Assembly: GCA_963703555.1 (NCBI GenBank)
Contig: CAVPEV010000047.1
Location: 62,001 to 126,000, forward strand
Source of the DNA: CAVPEV01 sp963703555
Lineage (GTDB): Bacteria; Actinomycetota; Actinomycetes; Actinomycetales; Cellulomonadaceae
Length of the DNA: 64,000 nt
Direction: 5' to 3'
Shown here: positions 42,821 through 50,927 of the stretch, piece after piece
Position numbering within the stretch: the stretch's first letter is position 1
Layout of the letters: the number at the start of each line of letters is the position of its first letter
Made by a program: the position numbers and the translations under genes
Notes under the pieces: model-generated
The model's database searches: none
What the model was told of the DNA's origin: nothing
What the model saw: the letters and a program-made list of their open reading frames with translations, nothing else

Positions 42821-42833
42821 ATCAGGAGGTGCC

Positions 42834-43373
42834 ATGGACGAGAAGACCCAGACGGCGCACGGTCCGCTGGTCGCCGCCCTCGAGGACCTCGCCCGCGTCC
42901 AGCGGGAGCTGGCGCTCGCCGTCGCGCACGAGATCGGCTGCCAGCGCGCGGGTCTGTCCGCTCTGCGCACGCTGCGTCGCACCGGCGGGTGCACGGTCGG
43001 GGAGCTCGCCGAGCATCTGCGGGTAGACATCTCGGTGACGAGCCGGCAGGCCAGTGCGCTCGTCGACTCCGGTCTCGTCGAACGCAGCCCGGGCGACGAC
43101 CGCCGCGTCCGTACCCTGCGGATCACGCCGGCCGGCGAGGTGTTCCTCGCCGACACCGACGGGTTCTTCGACCGGTTCGCCTCTGCCGCGTTCGCCGACT
43201 GGTCCGCCGAGGAGATCCGGCTGGCGGCCCGGGAGATCGCCAAGGTCGCGTCCGCCATCGCCTCCGCGCACGACGACCGCGCCAGCTGGCTCAGTCCGGC
43301 TCCCGCCGAGCCGCGACTGCGTGCAGCCCACCCGCGGGACGAGCAGACGCCGGAACTGGTCATCCACCGGTGA
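42834..43373 (+). CDS. MarR-family transcriptional regulator
   Basis: 179 residues, ATG 42834 behind AGGAGGT. Winged-helix DNA-binding domain: RRTGGCTVGELAEHLRVDIS near 45-64, recognition helix SVTSRQASALVDSGLVERSP near 64-83, and wing DDRRVRTLRITPAG near 85-98. Helices at both ends form the dimer. A C-terminal tail of about 30 residues is Pro/Glu-rich. It is 120 bp upstream of an MFS drug exporter on the same strand, and its own promoter holds two matching palindromes. I infer a repressor of the efflux operon, released by a ligand such as a phenolic drug. Confidence 0.91.
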   Translation: MDEKTQTAHGPLVAALEDLARVQRELALAVAHEIGCQRAGLSALRTLRRTGGCTVGELAEHLRVDISVTSRQASALVDSGLVERSPGDDRRVRTLRITPAGEVFLADTDGFFDRFASAAFADWSAEEIRLAAREIAKVASAIASAHDDRASWLSPAPAEPRLRAAHPRDEQTPELVIHR

Positions 43374-43493
43374 CAGCGACCGCCGAGTCGGCACCACCCG
43401 CCCCGCCACCGGCCCCGCCGGACCACACCGTCCTTTCCCTCTCCGCCCGCCGACGGCGCCGGGCCCATCGTTCACCCCAGAGCGGAGATCGTC

Positions 43494-45293
43494 ATGTCTG
43501 TACACACTGAGACCGCCCCAGCGCCGACCGGAGCGATGAGCCACCGGCAGGTGATGGAGGCCTTCTACGGCATCCTCCTCGGGATGCTCGTGTCCATCCT
43601 GGCCACGAGCATCGTGTCGAGCTCGCTGCCCCGCATCATCACCGACCTCAAGGGCTCGCAGTCGTCCTTCACCTGGGTCGTCACCGCGACCCTGCTGACC
43701 ACCACGGTCACCACGCCGATCTGGGGCAAGCTCGCCGACCTGGTGGACCGCAAGCTGCTCATCCAGCTCGCCCTGGGCATCTCCATGGTGTCCGCGGTGC
43801 TGGCCGGGATCTCCCAGTCGACCGGTGAGCTGATCGCCACCCGGGCGCTGCAGGGCATCGGCGCAGGCGGCCTGACCGCCCTGTCCACCATCCTGCTGGC
43901 GGACATCATCAGCCCTCGGGACCGCGGCCGGTACATGGGCCTGCTCGGCGGCATCATGGGCCTGGGCATGGTCGGCGGACCGCTGCTCGGCGGCGTCATC
44001 ACGGACAGCATCGGCTGGCGGTGGAACTTCTTCGTCGGCCTGCCGTTCACCCTGGCCGCCATCCTCGTCCTGCAGCGCACCCTGCGGCTGCCGGCACTCA
44101 AGCGGCGCACGGTGCGGATCGACTACTGGGGTGCCGCCCTCATCTCGATCGGCGTCGCCCTGCTGCTGCTCTGGGTGACCTTCGCGGGCAACGACTTCGC
44201 GTGGGCGTCCTGGCAGACGGCCGCCATGGTCGGCGGTGCCCTGGTGATCCTCGCGGTCGCCGTCCGGGTGGAGTCGCGCGCCACGGAGCCGATCATCCCG
44301 CTGCACCTGTTCCGCAACCGGACGCTGGTGCTGTCCGTGGTCGCCAGCATCGGCGTGGGCGTCTCGATGTTCGGCACCTCGGTGTTCCTCAGCCAGTACA
44401 TGCAGGTGGCCCGCGGGCGCACCCCCACGGAGTCGGGGCTGTTGACCATCCCGATGGTGCTCGGCGTGTTCGTCTCCTCGACCCTGTCCGGTCGCACCAT
44501 CAGCAACACCGGCCACTACAAGCGGTTCATGATCGCCGGCGCCTCGATCCTCACCGTGGGCCTGGGGCTGATGGGGACGATCCGCTACGACACCAGCTTC
44601 GTGCTGGTCGGCCTGTACATGCTGGTGCTCGGCGCGGGCGTCGGGATGCTCATGCAGAACCTCGTCCTCGCCGTGCAGAACACGTTGCACTTCACCGAGA
44701 TCGGCTCCGGCACCGCCACGGTCGCGTTCTTCCGCTCCCTCGGTGGCGCGATCGGCGTGTCCGCCCTGGGGGCGGTGCTGGCCAGCCGCGTGCGCACCCT
44801 GGTGCTCGACGGTCTGGCAGGACTGGGGATCGACCCGAGCGCGCTCGGCGGCGGCGTGAACACCCTGCCGAACCTCGCCACTCTCCCGGCTCCGGTGCGC
44901 CAGGTCGTCGAGGCCTCCTACGGGCAGGCCATCGCCGACCTGTTCCTCATCGGCGTCCCGCTCGCCCTGGTCACGCTGGTGGCGGTGTGCTTCCTCCAGG
45001 AGGTCCCGCTCGGCCGCAAGTCGGCGATCGAACAGCGGCTGGCCGCGGAGCAGGGCGTCGCCAGCCACGACCTCGCCGGGGAGCAGCACGTGGCCGCCGG
45101 GGAGCAGCACATGGCCGCCGGGGAGCAGCACGTGGCCGCCGGTTCGGCCACGGCCCAGGTGGGCAGCGGCAGGCACCCGGTCGACGGCCCCGACTCCCGC
45201 ACGGTGGACGGGCGCCCGGACGCCGCGCCCGGCGACGGCACGGACGAGGAGCACCTGGGGGTCGGCGCCCGCAGCGGGCGACGTCGGGACTGA
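43494..45293 (+). CDS. MFS multidrug exporter (DHA2/EmrB-type, 14 TM)
   Basis: 599 residues. About 14 transmembrane helices cover residues 20-505. The DHA2 motif C region reads RALQGIGAGGLTALSTILLA near 122, motif A reads GKLADLVDRK near 78, and LGGIMGLGMVGGPLLGGVIT near 154 is the antiporter motif. It is driven by protons and exports hydrophobic drugs. The cytosolic C-terminal tail (about 90 residues) contains a 7-residue repeat, AGEQH(V/M)AA, in three to four copies and is otherwise disordered and acidic. It is co-oriented with marR. The downstream stop is followed by seven 8-bp repeats. Confidence 0.93.
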   Translation: MSVHTETAPAPTGAMSHRQVMEAFYGILLGMLVSILATSIVSSSLPRIITDLKGSQSSFTWVVTATLLTTTVTTPIWGKLADLVDRKLLIQLALGISMVSAVLAGISQSTGELIATRALQGIGAGGLTALSTILLADIISPRDRGRYMGLLGGIMGLGMVGGPLLGGVITDSIGWRWNFFVGLPFTLAAILVLQRTLRLPALKRRTVRIDYWGAALISIGVALLLLWVTFAGNDFAWASWQTAAMVGGALVILAVAVRVESRATEPIIPLHLFRNRTLVLSVVASIGVGVSMFGTSVFLSQYMQVARGRTPTESGLLTIPMVLGVFVSSTLSGRTISNTGHYKRFMIAGASILTVGLGLMGTIRYDTSFVLVGLYMLVLGAGVGMLMQNLVLAVQNTLHFTEIGSGTATVAFFRSLGGAIGVSALGAVLASRVRTLVLDGLAGLGIDPSALGGGVNTLPNLATLPAPVRQVVEASYGQAIADLFLIGVPLALVTLVAVCFLQEVPLGRKSAIEQRLAAEQGVASHDLAGEQHVAAGEQHMAAGEQHVAAGSATAQVGSGRHPVDGPDSRTVDGRPDAAPGDGTDEEHLGVGARSGRRRD

Positions 45294-45294
45294 C

Positions 45295-45350
45295 CGCGCC
45301 ACCGCACCACCGCGCCACCGCGCCACCGCGTCACCGCGTCACCGCGTCAC
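45295..45350. repeat. Seven tandem copies of an 8-bp unit
   Basis: CGCGCCAC variants (CGCGCCAC, CGCACCAC, CGCGTCAC) repeat seven times directly after the MFS stop codon. They lie between two convergent genes. The sequence is slippage-prone and could be a length-variable marker. Confidence 0.9.
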
Positions 45351-45357
45351 CGGCAGG

Positions 45358-46113
45358 TCAACGACCCCAGGTGGCGCGGTGGCGCGCCATCCCGGCGATG
45401 GCGTCGGCACGCGCCTGCTCCAGCCGCCCCGCGAACACCCGGAACACCTCGGGCACGTCAGCGGCGGCCACCACGAGGACGTCCTCGGCCGAGGCGAGCA
45501 CATCCTCGACCGGCTCGACGACCGCCAGGGCACCCTCGACGACGAGCACCCCACGCACCGACAGCGCGGACCCCACGGCCGTCCGCAACAAGGCCTGCAC
45601 CCGGGCGGCCTCCAGCCGCGCCAGCCACGCTGCGGAGCTGGGCCGCCCCTCGACGGTGAACGACCGCCCCGCCAGCCGAGCACGGCCGGCAGCCAGTCTG
45701 GACAGGGTAAAGATCCCGCCGGGGCCCACGAGGAGCTCGACGACGGACCCCTGCCGCCCCACGGGCACGTCGCGCAGCACGTGCCAGCCCTCGGCGGCGA
45801 GGATGCCCTCGGCGGCGAGGGCGTCGACCCGTCCACCTACCGACGCGGAGCCGGCGCCGGCCCCGTCGGCCGACGCCTCGGACCCCAGGAGGCCGCCGGA
45901 GTCGTCGCTGCGCGGCAGCTGCAGCTCCGGCAGGTCGGCCCGCAGGTACGCCTGAGCGGCGCGGCGCACGGCCTGCTCCGCAGCGGGGGCCTCGACGGTG
46001 ACCGCCCCGGACTGCAGGTCGATCGACCCCACCGGCACGCCTGTCTCGCCGGTCACGTACAGCCGGTCGGCACCGTAGCGGCGCCAGCGGCGCACGACGA
46101 AGCCGCTCTCCAC
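45358..46113 (-). CDS. NERD-like (nuclease-related domain) protein
   Basis: About 251 residues from a GTG at 46113, with a start 12 codons upstream also possible. The N-terminal part is a beta-rich region (RYGADRLYVTGETGVPVGSI, then DLQSGAVTVEAP). A low-complexity Ala/Gly/Ser linker follows. The C-terminal half resembles the NERD fold: GWHVLRDVPVGRQGSVVELL then VGPGGIFTLSRL, where 'H..D.HILVGPxGIFxI' is typical. The catalytic Asp/Glu-x-Lys pattern of nuclease-related folds is only partly seen, so activity is doubtful. It is convergent with the MFS gene and downstream of msrB on the same strand. Confidence 0.7.
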   Translation of the reverse strand: MESGFVVRRWRRYGADRLYVTGETGVPVGSIDLQSGAVTVEAPAAEQAVRRAAQAYLRADLPELQLPRSDDSGGLLGSEASADGAGAGSASVGGRVDALAAEGILAAEGWHVLRDVPVGRQGSVVELLVGPGGIFTLSRLAAGRARLAGRSFTVEGRPSSAAWLARLEAARVQALLRTAVGSALSVRGVLVVEGALAVVEPVEDVLASAEDVLVVAAADVPEVFRVFAGRLEQARADAIAGMARHRATWGR

Positions 46114-46162
46114 CCCGTGATCATCGGCCGGTCGGGCCCCGGCCTGCACCCCCGGCGGGTCG

Positions 46163-46606
46163 TCAGTCGGCGTCGGGCTCGAAGGTGAGGCTCACGGAGT
46201 TCATGCAGTACCGATCTCCGGTCGGGGTCTGCGGGGCGTCGTCGAACACGTGCCCCAGGTGCGAGCCGCAGGTCGCGCACCGCACCTCGGTGCGGACCGC
46301 GCCCAGGCTGCGGTCCTCGAGCAGCTGCACACGGTCGCCGGCGAGCGGGGAGAAGAAGCTCGGCCAGCCGCAGTGCGAGTCGAACTTCGTGTCCGACCGG
46401 AACAGCTCCGCGCCGCACGCCCGGCAGCGGTAGGTGCCCGAGCGGTGCTCGTCGAGCAGCGCACCCGTCCACGGGCGCTCGGTCCCGGCGAGCCGCAGGA
46501 CCTGGAACTCCTCGGGCGACAGCTCCACCCGCCACTCGGTGTCGTCCTTGGCCACGGGGTAGGCCCCCGCGGGTCCGGGATGCGTCCTCACGCGGCGATC
46601 GGCCAT
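46163..46606 (-). CDS. msrB: Peptide-methionine (R)-S-oxide reductase
   Basis: 147 residues, ATG 46606 behind AGGAGGA. It repairs methionine-R-sulfoxide in proteins. The structural zinc site is CRACG near 61 and CATCGSHLGH near 110. The catalytic Cys is in DRYCMNSVSLTFEP near 135-148. GWPSFFSPL near 81 and HLGHVFDD near 116 are the family's conserved segments. No signal peptide is present, so it works in the cytosol. It is divergent from the large cyclic-di-GMP gene and followed after 49 bp by the NERD-like gene. Confidence 0.96.
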   Translation of the reverse strand: MADRRVRTHPGPAGAYPVAKDDTEWRVELSPEEFQVLRLAGTERPWTGALLDEHRSGTYRCRACGAELFRSDTKFDSHCGWPSFFSPLAGDRVQLLEDRSLGAVRTEVRCATCGSHLGHVFDDAPQTPTGDRYCMNSVSLTFEPDAD

Positions 46607-46840
46607 GGCGTCCTCCTGGTGGTCCCGCCGCCGTCCGGGCGGACGCGGCGCGCAACGGTCAACGATCGGGGGCCGGCGCCTGTTCCGTCCTGCACCACCG
46701 GGCCGGGCGTGCGCTCGCATCCCGGTGGCCGCGGCAGGCGTGCCGTCCGGATCGAGCCGCTCGCGCCGGACCCGTCAAGGGTGGGCCGGCGCCGCCGATA
46801 CAGACGAGGACGTGATGTGCGGTGGACGAGGAGGTGCCCG

Positions 46841-49800
46841 GTGGGTGGACCGAGCACGGTGCTCGTGCTGACACCCAGGACGTCCGGGTTCTACTACGGC
46901 GACGTGCTGTCGGGCATCACCCGGCAGGTCGCCGCACAGGGCGGCCAGGTCGTCGTGGTGCAGACCACCGACGCCGGGTCCGGGCAGAGTCCGGCGGTCC
47001 CTGCGGTCACGTCCTTGGCGCAGGTCGCCTGGGGCCGCGCCGACGGTGCCGTCGTGCTGACACCGGCGCCCCGGGAGGACCAGCTCCGCCGGCTGCAGGC
47101 GCAAGGCACCCCCCTCACCCTCACCGGGAGTCCCATGCCCGGGCTGGACGCACCACTCGCGACGCCCGACAACGACGGCGGCACCCACGCTGCCGTGGAA
47201 CACCTGCTGGGGCACGGCCACCGACGGATCGCCTTCGTCGGCGACCTGGAGCACCCGCACGTGCGCGAGCGCTACGCGGCGTTCCACGACACCCTGCTGG
47301 CCCACGGCGTGCAACCCGAGCCCGAGGACCTGCACGCCGCCCAGGGGCCCGACCAGCGCGGCGGCGAGGTCGCCGCGCAGAGCCTGCTGCGGCAGATGGC
47401 GGGCCCGCGGCCGCCGACGGCGGTGTTCGCAGCGACGGACCGCAATGCGATCGGGCTCCTGCGGCAGATGGCGGCCCACCGGGTGCGCGTCCCGGAGGAC
47501 CTGGCCGTCATCGGCTTCGACGACATCGAGGAGGGCCGGTTCTCCCGACCGCCGCTCACCACCGTCGGGCAGTCGTTCGCGGTCGTCGGGCAGCTCGCTG
47601 CACGGATGACGCTCGCCCAGATCCGCGGCGAACCGTCCGGCACGAGCCTGGTCACCCCGGAGGCCCGGGTCGTGCGCCGGACGTCCTGCGGGTGCCCACC
47701 CGAGCACGATGCGCCGACCCTGCCGACGCCCGAGGCCGTCCAGCGCGCCGGGCTGGCGGAGCTCATCAGCCGTGCCGTCGAGACCGGGCTGGCCCCCACG
47801 ACCGAGCTGCTCACGGACATCCTCCGCCCGCTCGCCGACGCGGTGTCCGACCCGGAGGTGCTGGAGCTCATCGAGACCGAACTGACCTCCTACCTGGCTG
47901 GGCAGGAGCGGTCCTGCCCACCCGGCCCCGGCGCCGCGGCGCTGGCCCTGCTGCGCCGGCGGACCCGGCTGGCGCTCAGCCGGTTGCGTTCGGCCACCTA
48001 CGTCCAGCGGATCGGCCGATTGCAGGCGACGGTTACCGAGCAGCAGGCCGTGAGCATGGCCATGCTCGCCCGTGGCGGCGCCGGCTCGCTGTCGTGGTTG
48101 GCGAACACCCACGTGCGAGCCGGCGTGTTCGCCCGGTGGGACACCGACACCCTCGTGGTCGAGGGTGTGCACGACCCGGAGGCCGTGCTGAGCGGCATCG
48201 ACATCGGGCAGCGGATGCGCCCGGAGCTGTTCCCTCCGCAGCGGCTCGTCGAGGCCGCGCGCCTGGACCGGTTCGAGGTTCCCGTCGTGATCCCGGTGCG
48301 TGCCCACCGGCACGACTGGGGGGTTCTCGCGGTGCTGGGCTACCTCGACACCCGCAACGAGCAGAGCACGTACGACCTGTGGGCCGCCCAGCTGTGCACC
48401 GTCTACGACCAGCTGGCGCTCGCCGAAGCGGTGCGGACCACGGAGCAGCGGGCAGCGGCCGTGGCCGTCGCCATGCGCGAAGGGCTGTGGGAGTGGAACC
48501 TCGCCGACCGGGTGACGCTCAACGACCGGTGCGCCGAGCTCCTCGACGCCCCGGCCGAGCTCACCCGCGCCGAGCTGCTCGCCCGGGTGCACCCCGACGA
48601 CCGGGGTCGGCTCAGCGACGCCCTGCAGGCCGCCCGGGACGGCGACGAGGCCCGCGAGGTGGAGCTGCGGATGCTCACCGGATCCACGGCCCGCTGGATG
48701 CTGTGCCGCGCGGTGGCGCTGCACGCGGTCAGCGGGACGAAGCTCGTCGGCTCCGTCACCGACATCCACCAGCGCAAGCAGCTGGAACAGCAGCTGCGCC
48801 ACCACGCCCTCTACGACGAGGCCACGGGCCTGCCCAACCGTCGGCTCTTCCTGCAGCGCCTGGACGCCAGCGTCCGGCGCTGCCAGGAGTCGGACACCCC
48901 GTTCGCCGTGCTGTTCCTCGACCTGGACCGATTCAAGCTCGTCAACGACTCCCTGGGCCACCAGGCGGGCGACCGCCTGCTGCGGGCGGTGGGCGAGCGC
49001 CTGACCCGGGTGCTGCGGACCGGGGACACGGCCGCCCGGCTGGGTGGCGACGAGTTCGCGGTGCTGCTCGACAACGTCCCGCCCGACCGCGTGCCGGACG
49101 TCGCCCGGCGCGTGCACGCCTGCCTCGCCGACCCGGTGGCGATCGACGGCAGCCTGCTGTGGGTGACGGCCAGCGTCGGCATCGCGCTGGGCCGCCCGGA
49201 CTACGACGGCGCGACCCAGGTGCTCCGTGACGCGGACTCGGCGATGTACGAGGCCAAGTCCGCGGAGCCGGGCACCGTGGCGGTGTTCGAGGAGGGCATG
49301 CGCCGGCGGGCGGTGGCCCGCCTCCGCCTCGAGGCGCAGATCCAGCGGGCGTTCGAGGCCCGGGAGTTCGAGGTGCACTACCAACCGATCGTGCGCCTCG
49401 ACGGGGGCCCCGTGACCCGGTTCGAGGGACTCGTGCGCTGGCGCCACCCGGACCGTGGGCTCGTCCCGCCGGACGAGTTCCTGCCGCTCATGGAGGAGAC
49501 CGGGGCCGTCGTCCGGCTGGGCCAGTGGGTCGTGGACCAGGCATGCGCGCAGATGGCCACGTGGCGGGACGCCGGCCTCGGCGAGGTGGACATCGCGGTC
49601 AACATGTCCGACCGGGAGTTCTGGCACGCGGGCCTCGTCGAGCACGTCGCAGCCACCCTCAGCCGGTACGGGGTCCGCCCGGGCGCACTCACCCTGGAGA
49701 TCACCGAGGGCGTCATCATGCACCGGCCCGCCAGGGCGCTCGAGCTGCTGGGCGAGCTCCACCGCCTGGGTGTCAGGCTGCACGTCGACGACTTCGGAGC

Positions 49801-50149
49801 CGGCAAGTCGTCCCTGCAGACCCTCCACCGCTACCCGGTGGACGCGCTGAAGATCGACCGCTCCTTCGTCGCCGAGCTTGTCGACGCCCCGCGCTCGATG
49901 GAGCTCGTCCGGGCGATCGTGGCGATGGGCACCGCGCTGCACCTCGACGTCATTGCCGAAGGCATCGAGACCCAGGCGCAGTGCGACCTGCTCGTGGCGA
50001 TGGGCTGCAGCCTGGGTCAGGGCTACCTGTTCGCGCGGGCCGCACCGGCCGACGCAGCCGCGCGCCTGGTCGGGCAGCCCGCGACCGCGCTGGTGGCCGC
50101 GCAGGCCGAGCGGGACCGGGTGATCGCCGAGGGTCAGCCGAGCAGCTGA
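46841..50149 (+). CDS. LacI-type sugar-sensor / PAS / GGDEF / EAL fusion (cyclic-di-GMP turnover)
   Basis: 1102 residues from a GTG at 46841 behind GAGGAGG. Residues 1-285 read as the ligand-binding half of a LacI/PurR regulator (DNDGGTHAAVEHLLGHGHRR, VIGFDDIEEGRFSRPPLTTV, EARVVRRTSCGC) but without any helix-turn-helix. A helical and GAF-like middle follows (about 300-545), then a PAS-like segment (REGLWEWNLADRVTLND near 548). The GGDEF domain has an intact GGDEF at 735-739 and an RxxD inhibitory site five residues before. The EAL domain reads EGL at 862-864, with EITEG, DDFGAGKSSL and IAEGIET intact. There is no membrane segment or signal peptide. I infer a cytosolic enzyme whose cyclic-di-GMP synthesis or breakdown responds to a sugar. 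Its 3' end overlaps the convergent PilZ gene by 16 bp. Confidence 0.91.
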   Translation: MGGPSTVLVLTPRTSGFYYGDVLSGITRQVAAQGGQVVVVQTTDAGSGQSPAVPAVTSLAQVAWGRADGAVVLTPAPREDQLRRLQAQGTPLTLTGSPMPGLDAPLATPDNDGGTHAAVEHLLGHGHRRIAFVGDLEHPHVRERYAAFHDTLLAHGVQPEPEDLHAAQGPDQRGGEVAAQSLLRQMAGPRPPTAVFAATDRNAIGLLRQMAAHRVRVPEDLAVIGFDDIEEGRFSRPPLTTVGQSFAVVGQLAARMTLAQIRGEPSGTSLVTPEARVVRRTSCGCPPEHDAPTLPTPEAVQRAGLAELISRAVETGLAPTTELLTDILRPLADAVSDPEVLELIETELTSYLAGQERSCPPGPGAAALALLRRRTRLALSRLRSATYVQRIGRLQATVTEQQAVSMAMLARGGAGSLSWLANTHVRAGVFARWDTDTLVVEGVHDPEAVLSGIDIGQRMRPELFPPQRLVEAARLDRFEVPVVIPVRAHRHDWGVLAVLGYLDTRNEQSTYDLWAAQLCTVYDQLALAEAVRTTEQRAAAVAVAMREGLWEWNLADRVTLNDRCAELLDAPAELTRAELLARVHPDDRGRLSDALQAARDGDEAREVELRMLTGSTARWMLCRAVALHAVSGTKLVGSVTDIHQRKQLEQQLRHHALYDEATGLPNRRLFLQRLDASVRRCQESDTPFAVLFLDLDRFKLVNDSLGHQAGDRLLRAVGERLTRVLRTGDTAARLGGDEFAVLLDNVPPDRVPDVARRVHACLADPVAIDGSLLWVTASVGIALGRPDYDGATQVLRDADSAMYEAKSAEPGTVAVFEEGMRRRAVARLRLEAQIQRAFEAREFEVHYQPIVRLDGGPVTRFEGLVRWRHPDRGLVPPDEFLPLMEETGAVVRLGQWVVDQACAQMATWRDAGLGEVDIAVNMSDREFWHAGLVEHVAATLSRYGVRPGALTLEITEGVIMHRPARALELLGELHRLGVRLHVDDFGAGKSSLQTLHRYPVDALKIDRSFVAELVDAPRSMELVRAIVAMGTALHLDVIAEGIETQAQCDLLVAMGCSLGQGYLFARAAPADAAARLVGQPATALVAAQAERDRVIAEGQPSS

Positions 50150-50772
50150 CGACGGCGCTGCTCGCCCTGGGTCCGCAGCACGTAGCGGTACAGGACATCG
50201 CTCTGCCGCCGGCTCAGCCCGTCGAACCGGCAGCCGTGGTGCCACCCGCTGCGCGACCGTTCCAGCCGCACCACCGTGGCGCGGATGTCCTCGGCCAGGG
50301 CGAGCGGCGGAAACCGGAACGTCACGATGCTGCCGGTCGGGAGCTGGTCGACGAACAGGAACCGCATGCCCGTGGCGCTCACGTCGAGCACGGTGAACCG
50401 CACGAGGCGCTCGTCGCCCGCCGGGCCCTGCGGGCTCGCGTCGGTGCGCCCCGGTGTCCACGGCACCCGGACCCGGCCCACACAGACCACACCCGTGCGT
50501 ACCCGCGCCGCGGACCGCTTCTGCACCACCGACACCAGCCGAGCGCCTGCGACGTCGAGCGTGCCGTCCACCAGCCGGGCCACCACCCCGGTGTAGCGGC
50601 ACTCCCCGCGCCCCTCGTCGAGCAGGACCACCTGGACCGGGTCCCCGGGCCGGAGCGCCTCGCCGTCGCCGGTCACGGCGACGCGCAGCACGTCGCCGTC
50701 GAGCGCGCGCACGTAGCCCTGCGCCCGGGCACCCGACGGCCCGCTCACGGCGCACGGCGCCAGCTCGTGCAT
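50134..50772 (-). CDS. PilZ-domain cyclic-di-GMP receptor (YcgR-like)
   Basis: 212 residues, ATG 50772. An N-terminal YcgR-N-like beta domain (about 10-95: GDVLRVAVTGDGEALRPGDP) precedes the PilZ domain (about 95-200). The PilZ motif appears as KRSAARVRT (RxxxR) near 94, then DVSATGMRF (D/N-x-S-x-x-G) near 138, about 40 residues later as expected. The last 20 residues are basic (YVLRTQGEQRRRQLL). It probably binds cyclic di-GMP made by either neighbouring GGDEF protein. It is convergent with, and overlapping, the sensor-GGDEF-EAL gene and divergent from the membrane GGDEF-EAL gene. Confidence 0.87.
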   Translation of the reverse strand: MHELAPCAVSGPSGARAQGYVRALDGDVLRVAVTGDGEALRPGDPVQVVLLDEGRGECRYTGVVARLVDGTLDVAGARLVSVVQKRSAARVRTGVVCVGRVRVPWTPGRTDASPQGPAGDERLVRFTVLDVSATGMRFLFVDQLPTGSIVTFRFPPLALAEDIRATVVRLERSRSGWHHGCRFDGLSRRQSDVLYRYVLRTQGEQRRRQLLG

Positions 50773-50927
50773 GCGGTCAGCTCCGTTCCGCAGGGGACCC
50801 ACCGCACCGTAGCGGCTGGCCGACGACGAGACGCGCTCAGGCGCGGGGTCGCCGCAGATGGGTGACCGGCGCCCTACGCTCGCACTGTCCGGCCGTCAGG
50901 CCGGTTCCCAGACCGAGCCGAGGTCCC

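Noticed and set aside
38324..43468. Upstream extension of a minus-strand frame that ends in the hydrolase at 37499
   Set aside because: Only the last 274 residues are a real protein. The rest is antisense to the ATPase, trmL and marR genes and has shadow composition.
46775..50755. 1326-residue minus-strand frame over the sensor-GGDEF-EAL gene
   Set aside because: It is a shadow of the 46841-50149 gene. Only PilZ (50134-50772), in a different frame, is real on that strand.
50803..50927. Cyclic-di-GMP riboswitch before the GGDEF-EAL/TasA operon
   Set aside because: No GEMM-like conserved core could be seen. Only a short CCGG-type hairpin is present.
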